In this document: piece by piece, positions 1 through 14,534 of the stretch
Position numbering within the stretch: the first letter of the stretch is position 1
Layout: every line of letters begins with the position of its first letter
Origin: Cymbidium sinense
Lineage: Eukaryota > Streptophyta > Magnoliopsida > Asparagales > Orchidaceae
Reading direction: 5' to 3'
NCBI GenBank assembly: GCA_021442155.1
Contig: CM038218.1
Span: 59,734,268 to 59,798,267 of the forward strand
Length of the DNA: 64,000 bases
Program-made: the position numbers and the translations under genes
Notes under the pieces: model-generated
The model's input: the letters and a program-made list of their open reading frames with translations, nothing else
The model's database searches: none
What the model was told of the DNA's origin: nothing

Positions 1-630
1 AGGTGTCGACCCTCCTCGCTCAGTTCTCGATCTTAGAGTTTTAAGCGACTGGTTAGGCGGTGTGTGTATCCAATTAGCTCAGTGTACTTTCAAGTTCTTC
101 CAACTTTCTCTAAATCGAATCCTCCATGACTTTTATGGCGATGCGACCCTCTCCAGCTCAGTTCTCCCAATCCTAGGGTTTGAAGCCCGACGTTGCGTGT
201 ATCCCAAATTCGGTGTGCTTTTAGGTTCTTCCAACTTTCTAAATCAAATCCTCCACTAACCTTTATGACGTGTGATACCCCCATTCAGGCTCAGGTTCTT
301 CTAGTCCGGTTTGAAACCCCGATTAGGTGGCATATCCCAAATTCAGGTTTGTGATTTGGGTTCTTCAAACTTTATCTAAATCATAGAATCCTCCATTGAC
401 CTTTATATGACGGCGACCTCTCACGAGCTCTACTTCTCCCGATAGACTTGAAATTTTGTTAAGTAGCGTGTATCCCAAATTCAAGCTTCCCAGGGTTCCT
501 CAATTTTCTCCAAATCACAGGTTCTCCACGACACTATAACGTGACCTCCATCGCGCTCATTTTCCTCGAGGTTAGAAACTAACTTGGTTAAGCATCGCAC
601 ATTTCAAATTTAGACTCCATATTATATCTT
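1..630. repeat. Degenerate tandem repeat, about 133-bp period
   Basis: About five diverged units. The marker 'gtatcccaaattc' or a close variant recurs near 65, 198, 333, 470 and 597, giving a spacing of 126-138 bp. Each unit also carries 'ggttcttccaactttct', 'aaatc..atcctccac' and 'ctttatgacg' variants in the same order. No coding frame persists. It could be non-coding sequence of a retroelement or an old satellite remnant; it runs off the left edge, so the true copy number is unknown. Confidence 0.7.
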
Positions 631-759
631 ATGAATATTAAGACATTTTCCCCAACATAAGAAGTATATATTTTTGTATTATAAAGTTTTTGCCCTTAAT
701 GATGACACTAATCATATATCTTCTTTAAGACTTAGATTTCGAAAAGATTATGATATATA

Positions 760-1110
760 TATAATATATCTTTTGAGGTTTTTGTTTTTAAAAGTTTTTA
801 TCATACATATACCTTCAAAGGCTTTTGGTTTTTGAGATTTTAATGTATATATATCTCGCTTTTTTATTTTACGAGATTTTTGATATATCTATACCTTGGC
901 TTTTGACTTATGTATTTTGATGTATCTTCTAAGGCTTTTACCTTGAGATTTTTTAATATATGTGTATCTTTTAAAGCTTTTGCATTCTGAGTTTTTTGAT
1001 ATACTTATACATTATGATTTTAATGTACATGTATCTTTTGAGTCTTTTTATCTTAAGATTTTTTGATGTACATGTACCTTAAGACTTTTGTCTTATGAGA
1101 TTTTGATGAG
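760..1110. repeat. Degenerate AT-rich tandem repeat, about 45-55 bp period
   Basis: Units built on 'gagattttTgatatatctatacctt..ggcttttg' recur about seven times. The landmarks are 'gagatttt' followed by 'atgtatatat', then a 'ctt..aaggctttt' block. Divergence between units is high. It lies directly after the 133-bp array. Confidence 0.6.
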
Positions 1111-1234
1111 TGAAGACATATCAACCATTTGCTCTCTTTGAATTTTTTTAGTGAGGACTTTATCCACTTTAGCTTGCCCATCGAGGCTTCCTCGGTGCAC
1201 CCGAGGAGAAATCATAAAGATTTTGACTATCGAT

Positions 1235-1455
1235 GTTATTTGTCGAGTGTTATTCGGTGACATTTAACTTGTGTGGAAAAAGTCAATAGTTTTAACTCTC
1301 ATCCAAAGTTATTTTGTCAAAGTGTTACTTGATGACGTTAACATTTATGGAAGATGTTAAATATTTTGATTCTTTCAAGGTTATTTATCATAATATTACT
1401 CGATAACGTAAACTTATGTGGAAGAGGTCAAATCAAAACATCTATTTGAGGTTAT
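1235..1455. repeat. Three-copy degenerate tandem repeat, 72-bp period
   Basis: Copies start near 1,235, 1,308 and 1,380. Each begins 'gttattt', has 'gtgttact(c/t)g(a/g)tgac' about 15 bases on, then 'ttatgtgga', and ends in 'ttttgattctttcaag' or a variant. Just upstream, 1,170-1,210 contains a small GC-rich hairpin ('cgaggcttcctcggtgcacccgagg' region). Confidence 0.6.

Positions 1456-5284
<3,829 letters not shown>

Positions 5285-5374
<90 letters not shown>
5285..5374. repeat. (TA)n microsatellite
   Basis: About 45 uninterrupted TA dinucleotides, followed 47 bases later by a trinucleotide tract. Confidence 0.97.
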
Positions 5375-5379
<5 letters not shown>

Positions 5380-5418
5380 GATTATATTGGATGAGCCATT
5401 ATATCAATTTTGTAGTAA

Positions 5419-5420
<2 letters not shown>

Positions 5421-5473
<53 letters not shown>
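5421..5473. repeat. (AAT)n microsatellite
   Basis: Seventeen or so AAT trinucleotides with no interruption, close to the preceding TA tract. Confidence 0.97.
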
Positions 5474-5474
<1 letters not shown>

Positions 5475-5475
<1 letters not shown>

Positions 5476-5845
5476 TAAGCCTAATTGATTATTTTAAAAG
5501 TACTAATATTTTTTTTAACAGATATCTATAACTTTTTTGCTTAAAAAAAAATATTACCTAGAGCACAAATTAAATATTTTATAAAATACATTATATAAAT
5601 AAAATATATGATATATAAAATATCTTTATTTTAATTGAGCTCATATGTCCCTCACCATCATAAATCTTGCAATGAGCCCAATATGAAATATATGTCTAAG
5701 CTAAATTCAGTCTAATAGCAATATTCTAATCATTATTAATTTTATAAATTCTTAATGTGACAAATTAAATTTTAACTATCAAATCGATTGAACTCATATT
5801 TTCACTAATCACAAATTTATGTCTATTTGAAGATAACATTGTAAT

Positions 5846-5851
<6 letters not shown>
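5475..5851. other. AT-rich DNA upstream of UFM1, nothing recognised
   Basis: Very AT-rich with poly-A and poly-T runs. No open frame, repeat family or motif is identifiable before the short TA tract near UFM1. Confidence 0.4.

Positions 5852-5886
<35 letters not shown>
5852..5886. repeat. Short (TA)n tract upstream of UFM1
   Basis: About 17 TA dinucleotides ending 140 bases before the UFM1 start codon. It could overlap the core promoter, but no distinct TATA box can be separated from the microsatellite. Confidence 0.9.
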
Positions 5887-5889
<3 letters not shown>

Positions 5890-5922
5890 TATATATTTAA
5901 CAACTGTCAGAAAACTACAAAC

Positions 5923-5928
5923 CACGTG
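5923..5928 (+). promoter_or_regulatory. G-box (CACGTG) upstream of UFM1
   Basis: The palindromic hexamer CACGTG in the context accACGTGca lies about 100 bases before the UFM1 start codon, between a TA tract and a pyrimidine-rich leader. G-boxes are bound by plant bZIP and bHLH factors; function here is inferred from position only. Confidence 0.4.
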
Positions 5929-6026
5929 CATCGTGATCGAACATGTTTACAACTTTCCGTTTCACGCAGGTTCTTCCCCGTCTCCGGCAACCTCTCATTC
6001 GTTTTTTTTTTCTCGCAGTAGCACTG

Positions 6027-9000
6027 ATGGCAACTTCAGCAACCGGGGGCAAGGTGTTGTTCAAGGTCACCCTGACCTCGGATAAGCTTCCCTACAAAGT
6101 TTTTCTCTTTTTTTGGTTCCAATCCAAGTTTTCCCTGCTTTGTCGACAAGTTAGGGTTTCTTTTCTGTTTTGTTTTAACGCTCTTATCACTACAATTTAG
6201 ATTTAGCATGCCAGAGGTGGCGCCCTTCACTGCTGTGTTGAAATTCGCCGCCGAGGAGTTCAAAGTACCTCCGCAGACCAGCGCCATAATCACCAATGGT
6301 ATGGATTGCAAAGTATTGTATTTTGCATATGGATCAAGAGTTAATTAATATACCGCGCATGCTTAGTTGTAGTATTGTAGAATGAAGTGATTTACATGCA
6401 TCTGATAAGATTAAATGTATCCCAGCCCTAGGCATATAAATTTATTGGTATATCATTCCTAATTCCTTGATGTCACTGGTATATCATCATGTTCGATTAA
6501 TGCTTATAAATCTATGAATTTTGATTACTTTATGTTACTTTAGAGGAAATATTCTGATATTTCTTTGAGGGACTGGTTTGCTACAAGTAGGATTTTATTC
6601 AAGTAGAATCTAGTAAAGTCAGAATCAGTAAGTCTCAGATGCATTAATACTTGAAAGCTTTTTGGAATGATAGATGTGAAGTCTGGTTATTTCCTAATTA
6701 ACTATTTGACATATAATTTTAAGTTTTTGGATGTAAATGAAAGAGTAGAAGAATCATTGTTAGGAAAAGTGGTGTAGATCTCTTAAGCCCCAGATTTACT
6801 AAATCTAGGGCTTACCTAAAATGGGAGAAAATGGGATTTAAGTATGGACAAGAATCTATGTGGCTCAAAAAACTATTTGACAAGAGATACCCTAAATTCT
6901 AGCTAAATCTTTCTACTAAGTACCTCGTGAAAGAGAATTTTCACCTTAATAATAAATACAACCCTCCCGTCAACCCATAATTTAGATATTGTCCTCACTT
7001 CCTCAATGCAAAAACTATTATTCACCCTTCTTCCTCGTTATTTATTCCCAATCCCCACTTAATTTATTCACACCTTTGCCAACATGTTTCACTACAATTT
7101 TTATCTTGAATTTTAGCAAGATTTTCATGTAATCACCCTTCAACCTAACCATTCACCCTTCTTTTTCCCACTTGATTGCCCCATTATCTCCTTAACCCCT
7201 CCCCCATTCTTTTCATCTAGTTCGTAATTTCTACATTATTTTGCAGCTTTTAAATTTTTGAAGATTTAAAAAGATGAAAACTTAGATGTTTTGCTTTAAT
7301 GAGATCAGGCATAAATTTCATGGTTGATCAAGGCATAAGCTTCGAAATAGAAATATAAAAAACTTATAAAAATTAAAATAATTTATAAATATGACATGAA
7401 TCATTGATATATGTACTAAGTTCATCATAAAGATATAAATATTAATTTTTAATTAATATTAAAATCATATTCAAGATAAACACTTAAATTTTAAATATGC
7501 AATGAAGATCAAGATCCACAATGGCCTTTATCTTCACTTTCATCATTTTTAGAAGGGTTCTCATATATAATAATTCTATCATCCTTTGATTCTATTTTTT
7601 CAACTTCAATCGCTACATTTTTATTCTTATTTCCTATATCAATTAACATTGGATTCAATTTAATTAAAATAAAACAACAAATTAATAGCAAGATTGAGTA
7701 ATCCACCATATTTAAATTATCTTTTGATACTTTTAATGTGTTGAATTAGGTTTATTAGATTTAAGTATAATATAATATGATATCTTAATATTTTAATATA
7801 ATACAAAATAATTTAATTTTTTGTATGTAACCTTATTGAGGTGTTGTCTCAAATGTCTCAAGGCATAAAGCCTCAAGCCGTATGCATCAAACAACAAAAG
7901 GCGCAAGCCTTACTAATGACAATGATGCGTAAGTCTCATTTTTTTTTGCACCCAATTCTAAGCATGTCATACCTAGCTTTTAAACAAGGTAATTTCTTTT
8001 TCATAATTGTATTGTAGAAATTTTAAATTATTTACAAATTTTGGCAAAATTTGCACAAAAGAACTTTAGCCTCAATATTTCTAATAAAGTTCAATATATT
8101 TTCGCATTACACATAATGGAGAAATTAAAATGAATTTTATTGATAGAAAACATAATAGCAAGCCTCATATTTTTTTATATTCCAAAACCAAAATCATAAT
8201 GTAGCAACTAACACCATTGATATCATGACAAATGCATATACACTGGCAGGCATATATTTTACGTATGATTGTCATAGTTATTATTAATATAAAGTACATC
8301 TTATGCCTACTTCAACATAGTACTTCAATTTCAGCAAATTTCACAACTATATTTCCTTTTGATTGGTCCAGTTCTTTATCTCATTACACTTTTTTGTACA
8401 TATGGTGAAGATTGCCAATTCAGAGATCCTTTTATGAACTGAAATCTTTTAATTGCTTCTTAGCTATTTGAACCAAATATCCTTTTTGCTTTGCAGATCT
8501 TTGGCTTCTATCATTCATATCTTTCATGCATATTTCTCAAATGGTGTCAATTAGGTCAACCATAAGTATTTTTGGCATTTCTTAACTGTGTCCCTTGAAT
8601 CATGCATTTTATTACATAAATCCACTTCCCATGCCAATTCCAAACTCATTTCTGCCCCTTGAATTTAGCATGCTATAAAAAAAAGTATTAAACTTATCTC
8701 TCTTAATCAATGCATATGAAGATCATGCTTAAATGCATTTCCAGCATTCAATATTTATAAACTCTAGCATGCATGTCCTCATTGTCAAAATTTTCTTAAT
8801 AGTTTTCAATTTATCAAATATTTTATTCGATCCAATCTACATCTTGACGGAATACTAGTGTATAGTATCATGTAAACTTTCGCCATTTTGATAGGCGACA
8901 TATGTATATGTCAATAACTTTCACATCTCAAAGGTCATGCCATGTGCATGGTGAAGTTCAACCTCTAATTCAATCTTCTAATATTACAAATAGTGATTAC

Positions 9001-11088
9001 CCTCATACTACTTTGTTTGATTTCGATGCTTTTTAAATGTATAGCGGTTTGGCATTTCTAAAAGATTCAAAATATTCAAATTTGGTAACATGGGAATGGG
9101 TTGGGTTAGCAAGTGGCTCTCAGTTCAAAGAATATGTCGATGCCGATGGATGTATGTGGTTGTGTCTAGATTTCTTTTGCAAGTCATCTCTTACTACAAC
9201 ATGATCATAATTCTTTTCAATGGAATTTGATGTATAAAACAACATTATTTTATGTTAGTATTAGTTATGTATACATTGCATTATCCTCACTAACTAGTAC
9301 CTTGTTGTTCATCATGCATTGGCATAACCTAGTATTAGTTCAAGAGCATATTAAGTCATCTTTGCTTCTTCACTTGCAACTAGAATTTATCTCTTGTATT
9401 CTCTAGCTTGATTTGTGATATTCATCAGTATTAGAAATAACTTATGCTCCATTCGATTGTCTCTTGGAACATGGTTATGCATATGAAAATCATGCCTACT
9501 TAGTCATATGAGGATTTCAAATATATTATTACTAATGTTTAGTGATAGAAAGGCAAGATTTTTCTTAGTCCATTTTTACAATTTTGTGCTTGCCACTTTC
9601 TAATTTATAGGTTGTGAACTTTACACCTTTCTTTACACATTCTAACTTATACTCCATTGGATTGCCTCTTGGAACATGGTTATACATATGAAAATCATGC
9701 CTACTTAGTCATATGAGGATTTCAAACATATTATTACTAATGTTTAGTGATAAAAAAGCAGATTTTTCTTAGTCCATTTTACAATTTTGTGCTTACATTC
9801 AAATTTATAGGTTGTGAACTTTACACCTTTCTTTAGTAACCTCTATATTTAATATAGGATCACATAACCCTTAAGCCTAATTTAGGTATAATAGCAATTA
9901 CAATAATTTTTTTATATATAATTATTCAATCTATGCTACATGCTTTAGTAAATTAGCTCAAAACACCTAAAGTCCTCCACAAAAATAGAAAACTCATGTA
10001 ATATTCAACATAATCTTCTTAGAATTGACAGTGTGAGTAAATTAGACTGCCTTTCTAACATTTGAAAGTTCGTAATAACATTAGCTTATTGTTTCATGAA
10101 ATCATCAATACTCTAAAAGTAAAACAAGGAACCCCTCAATCCATAGTGAAAGACGACCATAAGATCAATCAAACAAGCCTATATCAAAGAGAACAATCTA
10201 GAAGATAAATACAAGATAAGTTGAAATCATCAAATTCTAGTAAAAATCTTTAGGAGATGTCTCAACTTGTGGCTATCAATGGTGTCTTGAAGAGATATCA
10301 CTCAATGATGGATGAGTCGATGGAATTGTATTCAAAACTTTTCACTTTGTTCTATGTCTATTTACCTCATCATTATTTGGAAGTAGTTTTTAAATTGTCT
10401 TCTATTATTTCGGAAAATCCTACTAATGAAGCGGTTCTTTTGGTCTAAATATATTATAATCTTCTATTTTATTCATGAAGATTGATTGGAGAACCTAAGA
10501 TTTCATTAAAGAGAAGCCACTTACAACAAGGATAATATTTGAAGATTTGAAGAAAGGAAAATGTAAAGAGAGGAAAAGTAGTTAAGAGATGGAGAAGCCT
10601 TTGGGCGATAAGATGGAGGTTTTGGTGTGATGCTCCATTATAATAAAACAAATGGTTAAAGTCTTGGGGTTAACTCTTCTAATGTTAAAATCGATAATAA
10701 GAATTGGTTGAGTGGCATGTTAGTAAGAAGATATAGAGTAGGATGAGGTGCGTGTTATGCTACTTAATATTTCTAGTAGCCAATAAAATTATTTTCTCAA
10801 TTATTAGATTCAAAGTCAATATATATTGTCAAACTTTCCGTTATTCACTTTTCTTTAAATATCCAAGCATGATATTTGAAGAAACCTAATTATATGTCAG
10901 GCTTCCACGAGGATTGTAGCATGCAGGCTTGTATATGATCATTAATGTTGCTATAGCTTAGATTATTTTTGTGTCTAGGTGGCAGAATTTCATGCAATCA
11001 TGTCCCTTACTATGTCTGCTCTAATTTGTGTGATGTTATTATTTTTTTTGTGTAGATGGTGTTGGGATCAACCCTCAACAAAATGCAA
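6027..11088 (+). CDS. UFM1: Ubiquitin-fold modifier 1 (UFM1), exons 1-3; last exon not found
   Basis: UFM1 is a small ubiquitin-like protein attached to targets by the UBA5-UFC1-UFL1 cascade, acting mainly at the ER and ribosome. Exon 1 (6,027-about 6,100) encodes [19 protein letters not shown] then KLPYKV. Exon 2 (6,201-6,298) encodes [25 protein letters not shown] and TSAIITN. It ends in AAT-G before a canonical gtatgg donor. Exon 3 (11,056-11,088) follows 'tgtgtag' and completes the split Asp codon, reading [11 protein letters not shown] before a gt donor. Intron 2 is about 4.76 kb. Oddities: the usual proline between TSD and KLP is absent; exon 1 does not end at a clear GT (aaagttttt, as if one G were lost); a valine is replaced by methionine before PEVAPF; and the C-terminal exon with the conjugating glycine is not visible up to the N gap. 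It may be a live gene with a distant exon and small assembly errors, or a decaying copy. Confidence 0.85.
6785..6813. repeat. Short near-perfect palindrome in UFM1 intron 2
   Basis: The arms AAGCCC-AGATTT and AAATCT-GGGCTT flank a 3-base centre, with one extra base in each arm. It could be the folded core of an old MITE; no flanking target duplication is obvious. Confidence 0.6.
9441..9835. repeat. Two-copy direct tandem duplication, about 204 bp per unit
   Basis: Copy 1 is 9,441-about 9,640 and copy 2 about 9,645-9,835. Both share 'cttggaacatggttat', 'aaaatcatgcctacttag', 'atgtttagtgata' and 'ggttgtgaactttacacc' in order. Only scattered substitutions and short deletions separate them, so the duplication is moderately recent. 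It lies within UFM1 intron 2. Confidence 0.9.
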
Positions 11089-12420
11089 GTATATCCTCAA
11101 TGTTTAATTTCTCTTTGTTAGAATTCCCTTGGCTATTTATGTCTTTAGAGTTTAGTTTCATTTGTTGCTCTTAATTGCTCCAATATATGAATATAGCTAA
11201 AGCTGGCAATTTTTTTATCATTCATGCGTTGACCCACCAATGTGTTTGGTGTTATTGGTGTTGATGTTTTCAATGGCATAAAGCTTCATGAATATCACTT
11301 TTATTAAATTGTACTTGTTACCACTGGATAGATTGATTCATATTTTACTCATTAATAGTTAGTAGTGTTGCTCATTACACTCATGCTGATGATAGTTCAC
11401 ATTTAATTTATATATAGTCATTTATTGAAAAATATGCGATCAAGATTTTTATGAGGTCAGAGGTTTTAGAGCAAACCTAGTATTTGAAAAGGAAAAGTGC
11501 CTTATGTGTACATTGTATTAGAAGTGAGTAGGATGGAGATTTTGTGATAAGTTACATAATTTTAGATCATTTATGTTATATGATTTTGAGCAAGGGGTTA
11601 GGGTTGCTGAAAGATCTAGTTATCACAAAAGAAGAATTAGTATTATTCGGTGTTTTTATTTATTGTTGTATAATCGTCTATCGTCGAGTGCGAATGTAGT
11701 TGAAGTATCATTTTTGGAGGTTGTTTCTTATAACTAGGAATTCAAGGCGGGAAGAAGAAGAAAGCGGGAGATATTTGAAATCTTCACGAAGAACTCTTCG
11801 TTGGGAGTGGCATGACCGAGAAGTTGGTAGGGGAAAGAAAAGAATGAATGAACGAGAACCGTGTTATTATCTGGAGAAGAATGAAGGATTTGAAGGCCAT
11901 AAGTAGATCGATTACATCCCCGATCTATTATTTCATTTTATTTCCCTTTTAGATGTTTTGAATGATTCTTTGTGAATTAAAAGCGTGGATCTCAAGGCAG
12001 TTCAGTAGCTTATTATTTTTTTTCCCCTTTGCATTTTTTATGTACTTACAGTTTGTTGTGCCTTTAATTGTTCTAACTTTCAAAATCATGTGTTGTAATG
12101 TGTCTTCTTTCTCCTGCTTGTAGCATTGTTTGAGATGATATGATTAAGTGGTCGATGAATATCTTATATTTTAGAACTAATATATATTAGTTATAAATTA
12201 TTATGTATTGTTATGTATTGATGTGTATTTAAATATTTTATATTATTGTGCAAATAATGCACATCAAGATATAGTAATATATAGCAGTTTATAATCAATA
12301 TATAGTAATAGTATACTGAATGAGTTTTATATGACATTGATATTAGAGCCTGAAAATAAAGCTACATCCAAACTCCGCACTTAATAATTTCTTGGAAGAA
12401 TCAATCATCTACTTAAAAAC
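11089..12420. other. AT-rich DNA downstream of UFM1 exon 3, no gene recognised
   Basis: This is where the last UFM1 exon would be expected. No clear coding match follows a splice acceptor. An eroded, out-of-frame patch near 11,700-11,750 resembles the expected exon only faintly. The interval 12,160-12,330 is rich in 'tatgtat' and 'atatatag' motifs. Confidence 0.4.
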
Positions 12421-12711
12421 GCTCCAACAAACAAAACCTTCGAGAAGCGAAGCTTCACCATCTTGCCGTTGATCCTCCCGTCATCAATGGGCTATGATGG
12501 AAGGGGTTGTTTTCATGCTTTCATGGATCAACAAGGCGATAAGCTCGGAATCCGGCATGATTAGCTCTCCGTCGCCGAGGTGTCCGGTCGCTTCTTCCGC
12601 CCGGATTTCAACTAACGTGGTTCTGAATGTATCTGTGATACCGTGAAGAAGGCAGGGTTCCTCTCTGCAATGCTCTTCTTGCTCGACAAGTATAAGATTT
12701 ATCCATACTAA
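12421..12711 (+). pseudogene. Coding-like GC-rich segment with two in-frame stops, product unknown
   Basis: The frame starting at 12,421 is readable to a stop at 12,709-12,711 and is interrupted by TAG at 12,562 and TAA at 12,613. Between the stops it reads MGYDGRGCFHAFMDQQGD, LSVAEVSGRFFRPDFN and then RGSECICDTVKKAGFLSAML. GC content is clearly above the flanks and third positions look coding. I do not recognise the family. It lies between UFM1 and the cellulose-synthase-like fragment and could be an exon of a decayed neighbouring gene. The second stop is followed by a lysine- and hydrophobic-rich tail ending LLDKYKIYPY. Confidence 0.4.
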
Positions 12712-12888
12712 TAACTAATGAACTAGATGCAAATAATAACTGTTTATAATTGCAATCATCAAATGGTTGAAAATCAATTAATAAAAGTTCAAATTTAACA
12801 TAAGCTTTCTATTCTTTTTAGAAGCACAAATCAATATCCAAATTAAAATACAAAAATTAAAAGAAAAAAAACATATGAGTAATTAAGT

Positions 12889-13440
12889 TCAAGAAGAAAT
12901 AAAATTTTTGACATTCTGACCGATACAAAGCAAGAACAAAACCGCCAATGCTCCTGCTTTGACAACCACTGACCATGGAATACCATAACTCCCCTTCCCA
13001 AATAGTCCCCTCACAAACGGCCGAAGGTGATCAAAATCCACCCACTACACACCATCTCCCCACCCACCGCGTCTCCTCCTCGCCCACCCCGCCGCGAGCA
13101 AGGCCACACCGTGCCGTCATGTGCACGAGCACCAACGCCGTGCCAGAGATAAAGATGGGCGACCCGTTGAAGGTGAACCGGCCCGGATCGCAATGGTCGG
13201 GTTGCTGCAATTGGTCCTTCCGCGTGACCTCGAAGACGGTCTCGAGAGAGGAGTTTGAAGGCGGAGAAGCCGAGGAGGAAGCGGTCGGCGGTTATCGTTG
13301 CATCGGATTGTTCCACCATTCAGTGCGACTTACTTTTGCTTGTATTCTTGAAGCTATAGATTATGTACGACAAACTACTACTACTAGCGAGGAACTCTCT
13401 CTGATGTGCATATACTGACTGATTTATATATATACTGGAG
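12889..13440 (-). pseudogene. Cellulose synthase-like protein (CSLB/CSLH type), C-terminal fragment with frameshifts
   Basis: Members of this GT2 family are Golgi or plasma-membrane enzymes making wall polysaccharides; this piece is the C-terminal transmembrane region. Reading from high to low coordinate, the frames give WWNNPMQR, then ITADRFLLGFSAFKLLS, then ETVFEVTRKDQ, DPGRFTFNGSPIFISGTA and LVLVHMTA. These are followed by GEMVCSGWILITF and, in a third frame, PFVRGLFGKGSYGIPWSV, then VVKAGALAVLFLLCIG and a TGA stop at 12,889-12,891. The WWNN..MQR, ETVFEVT.KDQ and PFVRGL..YGIPWS blocks are characteristic of the family. At least three frame changes (near 13,290, 13,235 and 13,020, plus one around 13,090) break it, by true decay or consensus error. 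The 5' part runs toward the N gap. Confidence 0.8.
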
Positions 13441-13445
13441 ATATT

Positions 13446-13545
13446 NNNNNNNNNNNNNNNNNNNNNNNNNNNNNNNNNNNNNNNNNNNNNNNNNNNNNNN
13501 NNNNNNNNNNNNNNNNNNNNNNNNNNNNNNNNNNNNNNNNNNNNN
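13446..13545. other. Assembly gap (100 N)
   Basis: Exactly 100 N, the usual placeholder for a gap of unknown size. Left of it lies the cellulose-synthase-like fragment, right of it the middle of an LTR. The missing sequence should include the beginning of element 1's 5' LTR and possibly the rest of element 2's 3' LTR, so the real gap may be several kilobases. Confidence 0.99.
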
Positions 13546-14273
13546 GTAAACCAAAATACCCATTTTGCCTTAGATTTAGATCATGCTTTGGCCCTCACCA
13601 AAGCTCCTAGATTTAGGTTCAGGTTGCTACTTTCCTTTGCAGGCTACAAGCATAAATCCTCACCTCTTAGGCATTTCCATGATCGTGTCATGGAATGTAA
13701 GTCTAGATTTCTAATAAAAATTCAACTCAAACAAATAATTCCCAATTTCAAAATATAAAGCCCAACCATAGGATAGTTTGGGATGCTTACTAGGCTTCTA
13801 GTATCATAAGCATCCCCCTTATCTTCATTTGGCTTTAATAACTCCTCTTGATCAATCCCACTTGATCTTCTAAAATAAACCAATTGATTGATAGTCCTAT
13901 CTTTGAAATCTTTGGAGACAATGATCATTTACCTTAATCGAGTATTCTAAGGAATCTCCTTAGGATGTAATTAACTATGAGGGATTGCCTCCATAGGGAA
14001 CTTAATGATTTAAAATAAACCTTGCTTTACTTTTCCATGTAAAGTAGGAAGAATCTCGGAACATTAAGACCCATAGTCCTTAGGAGTCCTTATTAGTGAT
14101 TAGGTCCATTGTAGGGTGGTGACTTCTATCTTTTTGAGATAGTACATTTCCTCAATGTACCCGATCACCTAATAAGAACATCTGTGGATCTACATGGTGT
14201 CCCCAAGGCACATATTTATGTTTTTTTATTCTTTTTTCAAAGGGATAGATGAAGCGGAATATATTTCACCACA
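13546..14273 (+). repeat. Element 1 5' LTR, 3' portion only
   Basis: Matches the last ~730 bp of the LTRs ending at 36,949, 45,944 and 57,087, including the blocks 'ccttagatttagatcatgc', 'gtccattgtagggtggtgac' and the terminal 'tatttcaccaca'. The LTR 5' part is lost in the N gap. It ends in CA as expected. Confidence 0.85.
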
Positions 14274-14283
14274 GATTTTTTTT

Positions 14284-14300
14284 AGCAACTCCAGGATGGT
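14284..14300 (+). other. Element 1 primer-binding site, degraded
   Basis: The sequence 'agcaactccaggatgg' sits about 11 bases after the LTR end, where element 3 has the better preserved AGTGACTCCACTGGGGA. The latter resembles the complement of a plant tRNA-Arg 3' end, a primer used by Tat/Ogre-type elements. The tRNA assignment is from memory of that family and should be aligned. Confidence 0.5.
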
Positions 14301-14534
14301 TCCTCTCTCCATCTTTGGTAAATGATCATTATCTCAAGTATCGATAGTGGGTTTGCATTTATATGAATCAAGACTATCTTTCTTTTCTTGATACTTAGTT
14401 TATTTCATCCTTAAGCTAGCTAGCATCATCTTTAGGTTTTAGGACCTCACTCATGGGTCTTAAAACCCCATTGGTTCCCAATGGGTGAAAATAAAAATTT
14501 AATAAAAAAATAACTAAAGACTTCCTACCATTTT

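Larger units (their letters stand above)
6299..11055 (+). other. UFM1 intron 2 (about 4.76 kb), non-coding
   Basis: AT-rich sequence between UFM1 exons 2 and 3, bounded by gt and tag. It contains a near-perfect palindrome at 6,785-6,813, a pyrimidine-rich stretch at 7,010-7,230, and a roughly 204-bp direct duplication at 9,441-9,835. A 63-codon frame at 10,257-10,448 has no recognisable similarity and is not supported as a gene. The size suggests accumulated unrecognised insertions. Confidence 0.7.

Noticed and set aside
7850..7930. Short 'aggcataaagcctcaag' / 'ggcgcaagcctt' motif cluster, possibly a SINE or MITE
   Set aside because: No internal RNA polymerase III boxes, terminal inverted repeats or target duplication could be identified.
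10257..10448. 63-codon frame in UFM1 intron 2
   Set aside because: No recognisable domain, AT-rich codons, no splice or promoter context; the length is within chance for this composition.
11700..11760. Possible eroded last exon of UFM1 (a patch with L-K-x-H...L-x-L-I-x-R spacing)
   Set aside because: The match rests on a few residues in one frame, needs an inserted codon, has a stop just before it and lacks a convincing splice acceptor. It may be chance.
12975..13418. 147-codon plus-strand frame (MEYHNSPSQIVPS...)
   Set aside because: It is the antisense shadow of the cellulose-synthase-like C-terminus, which explains its GC content and length.
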